Origin: Conchocele bisecta | Lineage: Eukaryota; Mollusca; Bivalvia; Lucinida; Thyasiridae | DNA length: 64,000 bases | Direction of reading: 5' to 3' | Assembly: GCA_029237695.1 (NCBI GenBank) | Contig: JAQRGA010000033.1 | Coordinates: 124,001-188,000 of the forward strand | Shown: positions 42,001 through 44,474 of the stretch, one piece after another | Numbering within the stretch: position 1 is the stretch's first letter | Layout: the number at the start of each line of letters is the position of its first letter | Notes under the pieces: model-generated | What the model was told of the DNA's origin: nothing | Database searches by the model: none | Seen by the model: the letters and a program-made list of their open reading frames with translations, nothing else | Position numbers and translations under genes: made by a program

Positions 42001-44474
42001 CCCCTATTACGGTACACAATCACCTTATAATTTCCAGATGAGCCCAGCACGGACCAGCTGTATCCCGTGCTGCCTCGTGTTATCCCAGCAGAAACTATTG
42101 ATGTGCCACGAGGACGTAGAGACGAACTTCGTCCGCACCCTCGCCAGCGCTAACCTGCTGGATATCACAGCTGTACTGACGGATGAAATTAATACAACCT
42201 TCCTTGTCGTGGTGAGTTCTTGTTGTATATCCACCATATACACCATGGTCACACTGGTTAGTCTGACCACAGGACAGATTTCCGTTTGCAGATTTCAGAA
42301 AAATGGCTGAAAATCACGACCATTAGTGCAGAGCTCCAGCTAAGTCGCGTGTTGGCGTATTTTACGAACTTATTTCAGCTGAATACGCCTTGATTATCCT
42401 CTGTGGGAGTACAAAATACTCACAGTAATGTGAAAATACACACTGATTTTCAATTTGAGTAGTGGGAATACTGTGTAATAAATTTCAAAATGTACTTAGT
42501 TGAGCTGCAAAAAGCTTTTTTTGCAGCTTAACTAAGTAAATTTTCAACTGTATTACAGTATACATAAGTGAATAAGTAATAATACACTCAAATAAGTGAA
42601 TGTTTAAATTTGTTGTGATCATTTGTTCCATATTTAATAATGAAGAAGATCAATAATCCGTTTGTAAAAATAAAATGTAATTTGAAATCAGCGGGTAAAA
42701 TACTCTTTAGACACAAAGCTTATCTGGAGCTCTGTAAGTGTTACATTTACATTTATATATGACTGTATATAAAGCATTTCAGCCTCATGAATGGTCTTAC
42801 GGAATACCCACAGGTACCGTCGCCTGTATATACACTCGTTGAAGCTTTGTAATCGAAACTGTAGAAGAAAATCAAAAGACAGTTTGGGTCGTTAATAGCG
42901 AAAGCAAGTGAAAATATTTTTCAAAAAGTAGCACTGATTCACATTTTATCGCCATATAGCACACAATCAGTTGGTCCCCAGCTGGGATTTGTTGAATACA
43001 TGCAGACAAATACAATTCCTGTAGCCTATTTCATCAAAATTGCAAAGTATACTTGTCTAGCAAAGTATACTTTGAGGGAGTAATCATTTATTTTTCCCAA
43101 AATGCATTATTTCATATAGAACTAGAGACTGCATATATTTGATGATTAAAAGTATGCAGAATTATTATACTGAATTTATTACATTATCACAGCGAAAATG
43201 GCTGTGATAATGTAATAAATTCAGTATAACAAAAATTAATAAACATTTCTCCCTCAAAGTATACTTTGCTAGATAAGTATACTTTGCAAGGCTACAGAAG
43301 AACATGGACAAAACAATACACTGGATGAAAAATGCGGCCAGTTTTTGACTGCAGCAAAATTAACATATCGCAGCCCATTCCAGTTACTTAGGGGTGAAAG
43401 GGTTAAACACCAATAATCAATCAGTCCATCGTTGTAGGCGTTTGACTCGCAGGACGCCAACATATGCAGTGAGAAGTGGGTGCTATATTTCAACAGTGAA
43501 TATGAAAGCCAGCGGTGGAAGTCTGCTCTCTCCGAATGCTGGTCTGTACATTATCAGGTAAATTTTCATTACCGTATATTTCTGACTAAGTCGACTGATA
43601 AGCCTAGATGTTTCACTTAAAATCCTGCCTGAGACGTAGCCCCGTTTATAAGTCAAGGGGCTGCTATACCAAAATCGGACTGCATGTCTGTTTCCAGTAG
43701 CCTATTTCACCAAAATTGCAAAGTATACTTATCTTGCTAAGTACACTTTGAGGGAGAAATTTTAAATTTAAGGATTAATTTTTATTATTCTGAATTTATT
43801 ACATTATCACAGCCATTTTGGCTGTGATAATGTAATAAATTCAGTATAATAATTCTGCATACTTTCAATCATCAAATATATGCAGTAGTTAGTTCTATAT
43901 GAAATAATGCATTTCAGGAAAAATAAATGATTTCTCCCTCAAAGTACACTTTGCTAATCTGACCAAATATTGAGGTATGTTTCTTAGTTCTTCACCAAAA
44001 ATGGTAAGTTGGGAGTTCAATGAGACGATTCTAAAGCACTCCAACTTACCATTTATGATTGTTTTTGAAAAAAAATAACAAAATTCCACCCCCCCCCCCC
44101 CCCTCCCCCTCCCCAAAGTTGATCAAATTATACACCTTAACTGCAGCTCTGAAGCTGTCGTATTTTCTGTAAATGACGTCGAAAGACGATAAAATTCTAA
44201 TCCGCATTTGCTGTGGAAATTTCATCAATAATATAATTCTGCATGTACTATGAAAATTGTGTCAACTTTTGACGCCATTTACGGAAAATATTGTAAATTT
44301 CCTAAGCATATTTCATGAAATTACGCAGATGTCCAAAGGTACAAAATCACATGGCGTGTCTCGTATGTTGTGCAGGTACAAGTTCCCATGATACTGATGG
44401 AGGACTTCACGCTACAGAAGAAATGCCGCGAGATGGACAAATTCCTGCGGAGTAGTCTGGCCCTCAACGATTGA
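2905..44474 (+). CDS. PLEKHM2: PLEKHM2 (SKIP) orthologue, 16 exons, 5' end missing
   Basis: Sixteen exons with GT-AG borders and compatible phases join into 1171 codons ending in TGA. PLEKHM2 links lysosomes to kinesin-1: the RUN domain binds GTP-Arl8 and the middle binds kinesin light chain. Diagnostic matches to vertebrate PLEKHM2 are the RUN stretch GRAWLFMALNEGLLESYIR, the run LEVIRLTRKGKTRK before a basic patch, and SMGGEQCVGCKR inside the PH domain. Order along the visible protein (residue 1 is the Leu at 2906): RUN about 1-107, disordered centre about 150-755, conserved module about 760-905, PH about 935-1041, PH-like module about 1042-1139, C-terminus to 1171. The human protein has about 1019 residues; the extra length lies in exon 6. 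The start codon and roughly the first 55-60 residues lie upstream of the window. The splice model is inferred from sequence alone; extra small exons between 10157 and 19427 cannot be excluded. Confidence 0.93.
3139..4617. repeat. Palindromic MITE C, copy 1, interrupted
   Basis: Arms TAGCCTATTTCACC and GGTGAAATCGGCTA, inner arms AAAGTATACTT, flanked on both sides by CTG. The central palindrome ATTACATTATCACAGCC survives only on the right of the Helentron insertion. Confidence 0.85.
3232..4402 (+). mobile_element. Helentron/pearl-like non-autonomous element (TAGCCAGG type), copy 1
   Basis: 1171 bp. 5' end TAGCCAGG followed by a short hairpin; then a core of about three ~180-bp repeats (each with GGACCACCAAACTTTCACAG), then three blocks with TCTCTGCAACTGCTTC, then a tail ending TTCTTGT. 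The empty site is known from uninterrupted MITE C copies: TTTT|TATTATACTG. There is no target duplication. No ORF of note. Confidence 0.75.
4739..5283. repeat. Palindromic MITE J, copy 1, inside SINE H
   Basis: Arms GTCTGTTTCACGAAAGC and GCTTTCGTGAAACAGAC; central palindrome CATAGACATCTTCAC near 5072. Four copies are in the window. Confidence 0.85.
5544..5668 (+). CDS. PLEKHM2: PLEKHM2 visible exon 2 (RUN domain core)
   Basis: Acceptor atttcag, donor GTGAAG. Two bases finish the split Gly, then 41 codons follow from RAWLFMALNEGLLESYIR to DALVRDQQ, ending in phase 0. This is the best conserved part of the RUN domain and the clearest sign of PLEKHM2. The tail of a SINE ends about 45 nt before the acceptor, and a half MITE starts 9 nt after the exon, so this exon sits in very little unique DNA. 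Confidence 0.93.
5677..5890. repeat. Truncated MITE B, half copy next to exon 2
   Basis: Begins AGAGCTCCAGATAAGC 9 nt after exon 2 and carries the B right half in inverse; it stops inside the central hairpin (GAATTGTCTCC) and joins a mariner remnant. Confidence 0.7.
5891..6235 (-). pseudogene. Mariner-like transposase fragment, broken
   Basis: The minus strand reads VLVFKWYKTFTDERESLEDD, then RLTAVRTTSAIFDIGVG, and later HSEKERRVKYS. This is the helix-turn-helix region and following segment of mariner transposases (typical pattern W-[HY]-K-x-F-x-[DE]-G-R-E-S-x-E-D-D). The frame between these parts is only loosely kept and no DDE catalytic part is present. It is an old, dead fragment. Confidence 0.6.
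6185..6280. repeat. Short palindrome at the end of the mariner remnant
   Basis: CTTTTAACATTAATACTGG and its complement meet near 6230. It may be two transposon ends head to head. Confidence 0.5.
6615..6945. repeat. Palindromic MITE E, copy 1
   Basis: Ends AGAGCTCCAGATACG and CCTTATCTGGAG; central hairpin GAGCTGCAAAAAGCAAACA. One arm piece (TTTGCTTTTTGCAGCTCAAC onward, about 45 bp) is tandemly duplicated at 6715-6805. Confidence 0.75.
7198..7260 (+). CDS. PLEKHM2: PLEKHM2 visible exon 3 (63-nt RUN exon)
   Basis: A 21-codon exon bounded by tgtctag and GTAAGT, phase 0 on both sides. It encodes RWNVLLTLTSGLENAIFQLE plus Cys, aligning with the vertebrate RUN helix LFLTLVSGLEFIRFELDL. It was found from the gap between the flanking exons and is too short for simple ORF searches. 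A palindromic repeat begins about 47 nt downstream. Confidence 0.85.
7308..7534. repeat. Foldback element L, copy 2
   Basis: Same arms as copy 1 (CACAGGTTGAAGTAACGG), with an extra inner hairpin ACTCCCTCTATAACACTTA. It begins 48 nt downstream of exon 3. Confidence 0.75.
7634..9093. repeat. MITE C copy 2, interrupted by a pogo-like element
   Basis: Flanked by CTG on both sides; intact central palindrome around 7740. The right half resumes at 8999 after the inserted element. Confidence 0.85.
7834..8996. mobile_element. Pogo/Tigger-like non-autonomous element
   Basis: 1163 bp with ends CAGTGGAACC and GGTTCCACTG, flanked by TA on each side; the empty site in other MITE C copies has a single TA. 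Arms continue as CTCCAAACCGGAC / CGGTTTAGAG. Pieces resembling MITE F (GAGACGATTCTAA) occur near 8190 and 8800. No transposase ORF. Confidence 0.75.
9255..9465 (+). repeat. RUDI-like tRNA-headed SINE
   Basis: The head has GAACACCTGACTTCCAATCC and the B-box-like GGTTTCAAACC; the body has CCACTGGTCTGTCGGATGAG; the tail has ATGACCTTAGCTGTTGCTGG, the end seen in molluscan RUDI/V-SINE elements. Confidence 0.65.
9635..10006. repeat. Hairpin MITE U, copy 1, abutting exon 4
   Basis: Perfect arms GGAATGAATGGCC / GGCCATTCATTCC around GGACGAAGGCC; a second part runs to TGTGCTGGAATTAT. Same structure at 54.99 and 60.35 kb. It ends about 5 nt before exon 4. Confidence 0.8.
10011..10157 (+). CDS. PLEKHM2: PLEKHM2 visible exon 4 (end of RUN domain)
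   Basis: 49 codons, phase 0 at both ends, acceptor attacag and donor GTAAGT. It starts DMPYLDLCVYPPK, matching the vertebrate DAPYLDLAPYMP that closes the RUN domain, then continues into a Ser/His-rich linker ending in KPLPP. Almost the whole acceptor region lies in a MITE whose recognisable end is about 5 nt from the exon. Confidence 0.88.
10365..10557 (-). repeat. TTAA-flanked MITE D, truncated copy
   Basis: Ends GTGGGCATGTACCT followed by TTAA; inner sequence matches 11.6-12.1 kb in inverse. Confidence 0.65.
10612..11014 (+). repeat. SINE H copy 3, complete with target duplication
   Basis: 403 bp from GTGGGTGGCAGGTGG to AAACAAACAAACAAA, flanked by the perfect 13-bp direct repeat CACACATATTACC (10599-10611 and 11015-11027). 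The tail contains GACCTTGGCTGTTGATGGGC. A duplication of this size indicates LINE-driven retrotransposition. Confidence 0.85.
11160..11452. repeat. MITE C copy 3
   Basis: Arms and central ATTATCACAGCC palindrome as in other copies; preceded by CAG. Confidence 0.8.
11596..12102. repeat. TTAA-flanked MITE D, complete copy
   Basis: 507 bp, ends AGGTACATGCCCGCTCAG and CTGAGTGGGCATGTACCT, directly flanked by TTAA on both sides. This is the signature of piggyBac-type transposition. Confidence 0.8.
12306..13966 (+). mobile_element. Helentron-like element (TAGCCAGG type), outer copy
   Basis: Starts TAGCCAGGCTATTGG, ends TTCTTGT next to AATTGGG. It is interrupted in its first core repeat by a second copy of the same family. 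The empty site TTTT|AATTGGG from other MITE B copies shows no target duplication. Confidence 0.75.
12497..13218 (+). mobile_element. Helentron-like element (TAGCCAGG type), inner nested copy
   Basis: Starts TAGCCAGG in the T-run after CCAACATGTTAC and ends TTTCTTGT; outer core sequence AACTTGACCCATTTTTTCCG resumes right after. It has fewer core repeats than the outer copy. The exact T at each border is ambiguous. Confidence 0.7.
14258..14566. repeat. MITE I copy 2, rearranged
   Basis: Arms GGGGCCCTTTTCAATAAAC and AAGTTTAGTGAAACAC with several GCTCAATAAATGTAAATCC blocks; the middle is partly duplicated. Confidence 0.65.
14575..16036. repeat. Tandem region with pearl-like heads
   Basis: Long direct repeats of about 550-750 bp. 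Each has CAACCACTAAGCAGGAAAAT, AATTTATGAATGTCACTGG, a head TTTTTAGCTC..TGCACGAAGTGCAG (at 14736 and 15282), a CGTCGGCGTC microsatellite, and ~185-bp blocks with AACTTAACGTTGGGGTAAAT. Minus-strand open frames here are repeat artefacts. Confidence 0.65.
16038..16266. repeat. MITE I copy 3
   Basis: GGGGCCCGTTTCACTAAAC to GTTTAGTGAAACGGCCCC, short central palindrome. Confidence 0.75.
16387..16633. repeat. MITE M copy (piggyBac-like ends)
   Basis: TAACCCTTTCAACACC at left, GGGGTGAAAGGGTTAA at right, hairpin GATGAGCCTGCTCGTGACG inside. Confidence 0.7.
16730..17080. repeat. Palindrome with a 73-bp arm tandemly triplicated
   Basis: Units 16754-16826, 16827-16899 and 16900-16972 begin CCCAAGTCAAACTGCAG and appear identical; the opposite arm (16979-17060) has a single copy. 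Confidence 0.8.
17262..17510. repeat. MITE E copy 2
   Basis: AGAGCTCCAGATAAGG to TTTGGAGCTCTG with the GAGCTGCAAAAAGC core. Confidence 0.75.
17665..18062 (+). repeat. SINE H copy 4, old and diverged
   Basis: Retains GGGAGAATGCGA, GGACCTGGTCCCAGGTCAG and a tail ATCTATTAAACACCATTAAAT; many substitutions. Confidence 0.6.
18245..18390. repeat. Palindrome with ACAAAGTCTAGTCGG arms
   Basis: TTTGAAATTACAAAGTCTAG and its complement about 100 bp apart; single copy in the window. Confidence 0.6.
18391..18623 (+). repeat. Fragment of Helentron-like element O (GTCTCGCC type)
   Basis: One core repeat with GGGGCCCCAGGGTCAAGG-like sequence and the 3' tail AAGCGAGACATTCGATT ending ATTCTTGT. Confidence 0.6.
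18636..18730. repeat. Perfect-arm hairpin GGGGAAGGTGACTTTA
   Basis: TTGGGGAAGGTGACTTTA and its complement around 18681, outer arms AAATTTTATATTATAA-like. Confidence 0.6.
18731..19420. other. Intron sequence without recognised features
   Basis: A GGCGGGCGGGCAGG patch at 18748 may be the head of a decayed tandem-core element; otherwise no repeat partner or exon seen. Confidence 0.4.
19427..19610 (+). CDS. PLEKHM2: PLEKHM2 visible exon 5 (Ser/Asp-rich linker)
   Basis: 61 codons plus one base, acceptor gttacag, donor GTATGT, phase 0 in and 1 out. Encodes AVLSRQESQRSL, then a Ser/Asp-rich stretch with SVDSGIHSDWNFRQR and ITPIDSIGG. Vertebrate PLEKHM2 carries kinesin-binding W-acidic motifs in this region; here the only Trp is followed by Asn, not by an acidic residue. 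No exon was recognised in the 9.3-kb intron before it. Confidence 0.8.
19686..19822. repeat. MITE I copy 4, right half
   Basis: TATGCTCAATAAATGTAAATC to TAGTGAAACAGGCCCCTGG; left half absent. Confidence 0.65.
20028..21035 (+). mobile_element. Pearl/Helentron-like element N (TAGCTCACCTG type)
   Basis: Head hairpin TAGCTCACCTGAGCC / GGCTCAAGTGAGCTA, then irregular ~190-bp repeats with TCCAAGATGGCCGCCG (three times) and AATTAGAGAGTTCAAA. It includes a 23-G run at 20365-20387 and an inverted pair GTTGCACTCAAAGACAACAA near 20806. The 3' end is not clear. Confidence 0.55.
21120..21590. repeat. Palindromic region with AATAGT blocks
   Basis: Several GGGCAATAGT or GGTCAATAGT pieces and an inverted pair GTGGACGACCCGA / TCGGGTCGTCCAC (21460-21520). 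Likely a decayed foldback element directly upstream of exon 6. Confidence 0.5.
21593..23074 (+). CDS. PLEKHM2: PLEKHM2 visible exon 6 (large disordered central exon)
   Basis: A 1482-nt exon bounded by tttctatag and GTAAGA, phase 1 in and out. It opens GEDSARYRRAESVD, then has LEVIRLTRKGKTRK and a Lys/Arg-rich patch that align with LEVIRVTKKKKIGK of vertebrate PLEKHM2. The rest is acidic, Ser/Thr-rich and probably disordered. From about 22549 to 22725 it has in-frame 13-residue repeats around S-T-P-S-R. A Trp in the context TSWIAEL is the only other linker Trp. It is much longer than the corresponding vertebrate region. A 187-codon antisense frame inside it is a shadow. Confidence 0.9.
22549..22725 (+). 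repeat. Coding minisatellite in exon 6
   Basis: In-frame repeats of about 39 bp (13 residues), with consecutive AMSTHSNRSTPSR and AVSTHSNRSTPSR and three looser upstream copies. Confidence 0.85.
23268..23491. repeat. Foldback element with TTAACCCTTAGAC ends
   Basis: TTAACCCTTAGACCGCTAC at left and AGCTGTCTAAGGGTTAA at right; inner AAAGTGCTGTCAAAG duplicated. TTAA+CCCTT ends suggest a piggyBac-type origin. Confidence 0.65.
23540..24035. repeat. Tandem array P, block 1
   Basis: Three repeats of about 170 bp, each with GGAGCATAACTCGA-like sequence, CACCCTTTGGAATATTTTC and AAGAATGACAACTCTTGC. Probably the core of a pearl-like element; no clear ends. Confidence 0.7.
24580..25258. repeat. Tandem array P, block 2
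   Basis: Four similar ~180-bp repeats, preceded at 24592 by CGAGACATTTGATTCCGCAG, the tail motif of element O. Confidence 0.7.
25331..25551. repeat. Fragment of pogo-like family
   Basis: ACAGTAGAACCCTGTTAAACC and TCTAAACCGGACACCCTGG match the ends of 7834-8996; GGGGACCTCCCACTGTA is tandemly doubled at the right end. Confidence 0.6.
25643..25811 (+). CDS. PLEKHM2: PLEKHM2 visible exon 7 (linker with possible alternative acceptor)
   Basis: Acceptor cacacag, donor GTAAGT, 55 full codons, phase 1 in and 2 out. Encodes SELELQGRVDELISQRDP through FVEEEGEDTVDF to HSLCHGEV. A second AG at 25662-25663 is exactly 21 nt downstream and in phase; using it would drop seven residues. The sequence around it repeats the end of exon 6. 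The donor is the GTAAGT after gtcga, which joins correctly to exon 8. Confidence 0.85.
25906..26280. repeat. MITE B copy, uninterrupted
   Basis: Full copy GGGCTCCAGTTAAGG to CTTATCTGGAGCTCT; serves as the empty site for the insertion at 12306. Confidence 0.8.
26469..26862 (+). repeat. SINE H copy 5
   Basis: GTGGGTGGCAGGTGGGAGC to CGTTAAGCACCAATAAACAA; full length, no clear target duplication. Confidence 0.8.
26863..27280. other. Intron sequence without recognised features
   Basis: Only a weak inverted pair near 26880-26920 and 26960-26990; no exon or repeat family seen. Confidence 0.4.
27289..27355 (+). CDS. PLEKHM2: PLEKHM2 visible exon 8
   Basis: 67 nt between ctattcag and GTATGA. The first G completes a Glu codon, then LDNNAMLFLMLDILDGEE runs to TFVK, phase 0 out. 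It aligns with vertebrate VDNNHLLLLMIHVF and opens the conserved C-terminal half. Confidence 0.87.
27395..27497 (+). repeat. CAATCA-type simple repeat upstream of the exon-9 pseudo-copy
   Basis: Irregular CAATCAATCAGTCAATCAAC repeats, related in motif to the 31-bp minisatellite before the real exon 9. Confidence 0.75.
27498..27569 (+). pseudogene. Dead partial copy of PLEKHM2 exon 9
   Basis: After tccacag it reads ATTTTTAGCTGCAGGCAGG, against ATGTTTAGCTGCAGACAGG in the real exon, and further along ACTGTGTTCTTGCTTCTATT against ACAGTGTTTCTACTCGTATC. Small deletions and a TGA after eight codons prevent coding use. A weaker third trace is at 27642-27670. Confidence 0.75.
27671..27742. repeat. 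Perfect short palindrome
   Basis: GGGCAGTAACTC and inner TCCCGTACCGGTACGGG; loop-free foldback of about 70 bp. Confidence 0.7.
27763..27832 (+). repeat. RUDI-like SINE head fragment
   Basis: GAACACCTGACTTCCAATCC and the B box GGTTGTGGGTTCAATC; the minisatellite begins where the SINE body should be. Confidence 0.6.
27833..28742 (+). repeat. 31-bp minisatellite (about 29 copies)
   Basis: Unit begins CAATCAGTCAATACCAATCC and ends ATCAACCCAAC, with point variants. It has no stop in any plus frame, so long Gln/Asn/Pro/Ile open frames appear that are not genes. It ends about 30 nt before exon 9. Confidence 0.92.
28771..28926 (+). CDS. PLEKHM2: PLEKHM2 visible exon 9 (conserved beta-rich module)
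   Basis: 52 codons, phase 0 both ends, acceptor actccacag, donor GTAAGT. Reads MFSCRQGHTEGKTRT, then VFLLVSTKSLYILDHQ and FYLDIDFVS, matching the vertebrate segment MSTGHMEG...LLTDCYVYLL. A 31-bp minisatellite ends about 30 nt before the exon, and a decayed copy of the exon start lies at 27498. Confidence 0.9.
29515..29655. repeat. Near-perfect palindrome
   Basis: TTGCAACGAATATGACATAT and its complement, centre GTGCCGTCAGGCAC near 29585. Source of two opposing short open frames. Confidence 0.75.
29757..30003. repeat. MITE M copy, inverted
   Basis: AACCCTAAGTAACTGGATTGG at left; hairpin GAGACGGCTCGTTACGAGCC at 29917; GTAGCGTTGAAAATGTAA at right. Confidence 0.65.
30311..30399 (+). CDS. PLEKHM2: PLEKHM2 visible exon 10
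   Basis: 29 codons plus two bases, acceptor ggtttacag, donor GTGAGT. Encodes LGLNSQLIQIVCKNRRRQHF to DERVT. This aligns with vertebrate VGLDQQTVKLVCTNRRKQF, a strong orthology match. Confidence 0.9.
30640..30735. repeat. Hairpin with AAGTTTTTCACTATA arms
   Basis: Inverted arms meet at GAAATTTCCAAAATTTC. Confidence 0.55.
30895..30970. repeat. Hairpin with TATGTTGTGACC arms
   Basis: TATGTTGTGACCACTCATTTG and its complement around CCGTCTCGACGAGACGG. Confidence 0.6.
31072..31428. repeat. MITE E copy 3
   Basis: AGAGCTGCAGATAAG to ACACGAAGCTCTG with GAGCCGCAAAAAGCAAAC at the centre. Confidence 0.7.
31507..32243 (+). mobile_element. Helentron-like element O (GTCTCGCC type)
   Basis: Head hairpin TGTCTCGCCCGCGAAGCGG / CCGCTTTCGC-like, a core of four ~170-bp repeats with GTCATTACTTCAACACC, tail AGGCGAGACATTTGATTCC ending ATTCTTGT. 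Some core repeats are shortened. Confidence 0.7.
32278..32530. repeat. Truncated MITE B before exon 11
   Basis: AAGGAATTAGTAATTGAG to CTATATTTGTGGTCTG; left end lost, right third lost; stops about 30 nt from exon 11. Confidence 0.7.
32563..32695 (+). CDS. PLEKHM2: PLEKHM2 visible exon 11
   Basis: One base closes an Ile codon, then 44 codons run from AVMDCLASAMENSDLK to SLRKYIMKECRCE, phase 0 out. Acceptor gttttcag, donor GTAGGT. It matches the helical segment of vertebrate PLEKHM2 ending in ESKCE before the PH domain. A truncated MITE ends about 30 nt upstream. Confidence 0.9.
32815..33014. repeat. MITE F copy 1
   Basis: About 200-bp palindrome, ends AGAGCTCCAGTTAAG and CTTAACTGGAGCTCT, centre GAATCGTCTCAATGAGACGA. 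Confidence 0.8.
33039..33380 (+). repeat. MITE D copy, 3'-truncated
   Basis: TTAA then AGGTACACGCCCACTCAG; matches 11596 onward; right end missing. Confidence 0.7.
33600..33760. repeat. MITE I copy 5, left arm deleted
   Basis: Intact central palindrome GCATAGGCTGCATATGCAGC and right arm to GTGAAACGGGCCCC. Confidence 0.75.
33789..34010. repeat. MITE I copy 6
   Basis: GGGGGCCATTTCACTAAAC to TTTAATGAAACGGCCGCC. Confidence 0.75.
34124..34515 (+). repeat. SINE H copy 6 with target duplication
   Basis: Flanked by CAGTCGCATGTGT (34111-34123) and CAGTCACATGTGT (34516-34528), one mismatch in 13. Confidence 0.85.
34669..34917. repeat. MITE I copy 7
   Basis: GGGGCCGTTTCACTAAAC to GTTTAGTGAAACGGACCCC. 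Confidence 0.75.
34970..35105. repeat. Hairpin CTGTGCAGATCCTGATCAG
   Basis: Inverted arms around GTTCGCGATTCGCGAAC; followed by CTATTTCTCCAGTCAGTCAC. Related sequence at 46.85, 60.95 and 63.3 kb. Confidence 0.65.
35288..35391 (+). pseudogene. Dead 5' copy of PLEKHM2 exon 12
   Basis: ATGGCTGACGCAGAGCTCG resembles the exon start ATGGCCGACGCAGATCCCG; later GTCGTATAAATCTCACGACG resembles GTTGTATAAGTCCCACGAGACG. The acceptor CCAG has become CCAT and frameshifts break the frame. Confidence 0.75.
35510..35760 (+). repeat. Tandem copies of the exon-12 acceptor region
   Basis: Two ~118-bp repeats with ATCGGGACACAGTGCTTTTCC and CGAATTCCAAACAGTTTGCG; each starts with a TTTCCA-type exon-12 border (35530 with CCAT, 35640 with CCAG). 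Confidence 0.75.
35763..35929 (+). CDS. PLEKHM2: PLEKHM2 visible exon 12 (start of PH domain)
   Basis: 55 codons plus two bases, acceptor atttccag, donor GTGAGT. Encodes MADADPVCYSLVHWEDPS, an acidic/Cys linker, then REGRLLYKSHETANMLG and TWRPAYAVLK, the first PH strands; compare vertebrate GLVHWEDPT and EGMLHYKAG. Dead copies of its 5' part lie at 35288, 35517 and 35634, and of its 3' part at 36384. Confidence 0.92.
35955..36062. repeat. Palindrome CAAGTTTATCAGGC
   Basis: CAAGTTTATCAGGCAAGGC and its imperfect complement, centre TCCCTTCGGAATTCC. Confidence 0.6.
36065..36330. repeat. MITE E copy 4
   Basis: AGAGCTCCAGATAAGG to CTTATCTGGAGCTCTG. Confidence 0.75.
36384..36448 (+). pseudogene. 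Dead 3' copy of PLEKHM2 exon 12 with donor
   Basis: TATAAGTCTCACGGGACG, then CCTGCGTACGCTGTTGAC followed by GTGAGTTGGTAG; the real exon has TATAAGTCCCACGAGACG and CCCGCGTATGCCGTGTTGAA followed by the same GTGAGTTGGTAG. Confidence 0.75.
36533..37607 (+). mobile_element. Pearl/Helentron-like element V, copy 1
   Basis: Head TAGCTCGGCTGTTTGAAG, about six ~165-bp core repeats (GTTTGTATCTTCAATACTAT, ACTCATGACCTTCA), tail GCTATGCTGTTCTCAAACAG ending CTTGT. A SINE tail piece (36947-36990, GACCTTAGCTGTTGCTGGG) interrupts the core. Confidence 0.7.
37950..38511. repeat. MITE J copy 2
   Basis: CTGTCTGTTTCACGAAAGC to GCTTTCGTGAAACAG; central palindrome CATAGACATCTTCACTCC. Confidence 0.85.
38515..38650 (+). 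repeat. RUDI-like SINE, 5'-truncated
   Basis: CCACTGGTCTGTCGGATGAG, GGCCTTAGCTGTTGCTGGGA, tail with CATCTCATCTC repeats. Confidence 0.65.
38714..39021. repeat. MITE C copy 4
   Basis: Full; flanked by CAG (left) and CTG (right). Confidence 0.85.
39228..39385. repeat. Palindrome with CCGTGGGTAAACG arms
   Basis: CCGTGGGTAAACGTTTGTCG and its near complement; centre around GGCCATAGGCC. Confidence 0.65.
39764..39995 (+). CDS. PLEKHM2: PLEKHM2 visible exon 13 (rest of PH domain)
   Basis: 77 codons after a split Lys, acceptor tgtcacag, donor GTATGT, phase 0 out. Contains SMGGEQCVGCKRDFNSDR, near-identical to the vertebrate NMGGEQCGGCRR, and the C-terminal PH helix with the conserved Trp in NNWIQGLCQAVS. 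Three partial tandem copies of its 3' half follow in the intron. Confidence 0.95.
40047..40360 (+). repeat. Three tandem partial copies of PLEKHM2 exon 13
   Basis: AGTTACTGGAGTATAGCGCT occurs in the exon at 39909 and again at 40051, 40176 and 40301. The first two copies run through GTGTCTGAGGAACTACAAGT into the former donor; the third is cut short. They carry no clear acceptor. Confidence 0.9.
40848..41060 (+). pseudogene. Tc1/mariner-type (IS630) transposase C-terminal fragment
   Basis: Reads FIKQDEWPPQTPDCNPM, then SVSDSLCGKVYSRRQE and, past a stop, STEAELKAEI. W-P-P-x-[ST]-P-D-x-N-P is the hallmark around a catalytic Asp of these DDE transposases. The N-terminal part is not found; a TAA interrupts it. 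Confidence 0.7.
41095..41180. repeat. Hairpin GGCAGGCCGATCGACCAT
   Basis: Perfect inverted repeat centred near 41131. Confidence 0.65.
41235..41405 (+). mobile_element. Helentron-like element Q (TATGCCCCACC type), short copy
   Basis: Head hairpin TGCCCCACCACGATAGTGG / GGGGGCAT, a (GTCC)n run of about 10, tail GTGGGGCATCCGTGTTCTAT to TTTTCTAGT. Core reduced. Confidence 0.65.
41755..41969. repeat. MITE I copy 8
   Basis: GGGCCATTTCACTAAAC to TTAGTGAAACGGGCCCC, shortened right arm. Confidence 0.75.
42038..42211 (+). CDS. PLEKHM2: PLEKHM2 visible exon 14 (PH-like module, first part)
   Basis: 58 codons, phase 0 at both ends, acceptor atttccag, donor GTGAGT. Encodes SCIPCCLVLSQQKLLMCHED, then NFVRTLASANLLDITAV, matching vertebrate PCIPCCLVLTDDRLF...LGDISAV. 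The strand pattern resembles a second PH-type fold; that reading is an inference. Confidence 0.93.
42331..42734. repeat. MITE E copy 5
   Basis: AGAGCTCCAGCTAAG to CTTATCTGGAGCTCT; the longest E copy. Confidence 0.75.
43022..43294. repeat. MITE C copy 5
   Basis: Flanked by CTG (left) and CAG (right). The central palindrome contains CACAGCGAAAATGGCTGTG. Confidence 0.85.
43438..43557 (+). CDS. PLEKHM2: PLEKHM2 visible exon 15 (PH-like module, end)
   Basis: 40 codons, acceptor gttgtag, donor GTAAAT. Reads AFDSQDANICSEKWVLYF, then a helix with RWKSALSECWSVHYQ. Vertebrate PLEKHM2 has the equivalent EFSQDSQ and SALNSGWKTIYQ. A decayed hairpin-repeat end and a SINE-like tail lie within 60 nt upstream. 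Confidence 0.9.
43698..43955. repeat. MITE C copy 6, right end lost
   Basis: Preceded by CAG; breaks at AGTACACTTTGCTA and fuses to MITE F. Confidence 0.75.
43956..44150. repeat. MITE F copy 2, left end lost
   Basis: CTGACCAAATATTGAGG to CACCTTAACTGCAGCTCT, with a C run at 44089-44103. Confidence 0.75.
44376..44474 (+). CDS. PLEKHM2: PLEKHM2 last coding exon (visible exon 16)
   Basis: Acceptor ttgtgcag, 32 codons VQVPMILMEDFTLQKKCR to SSLALND, then TGA at 44472. It aligns with the vertebrate YQVDLP...KKKFEDALSLI segment and stops shorter than human. No canonical AATAAA lies in the next several hundred bases; the first seen is at about 45305, so the 3' UTR end is not placed. Confidence 0.88.
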   Translation, partial: VQVPMILMEDFTLQKKCREMDKFLRSSLALND

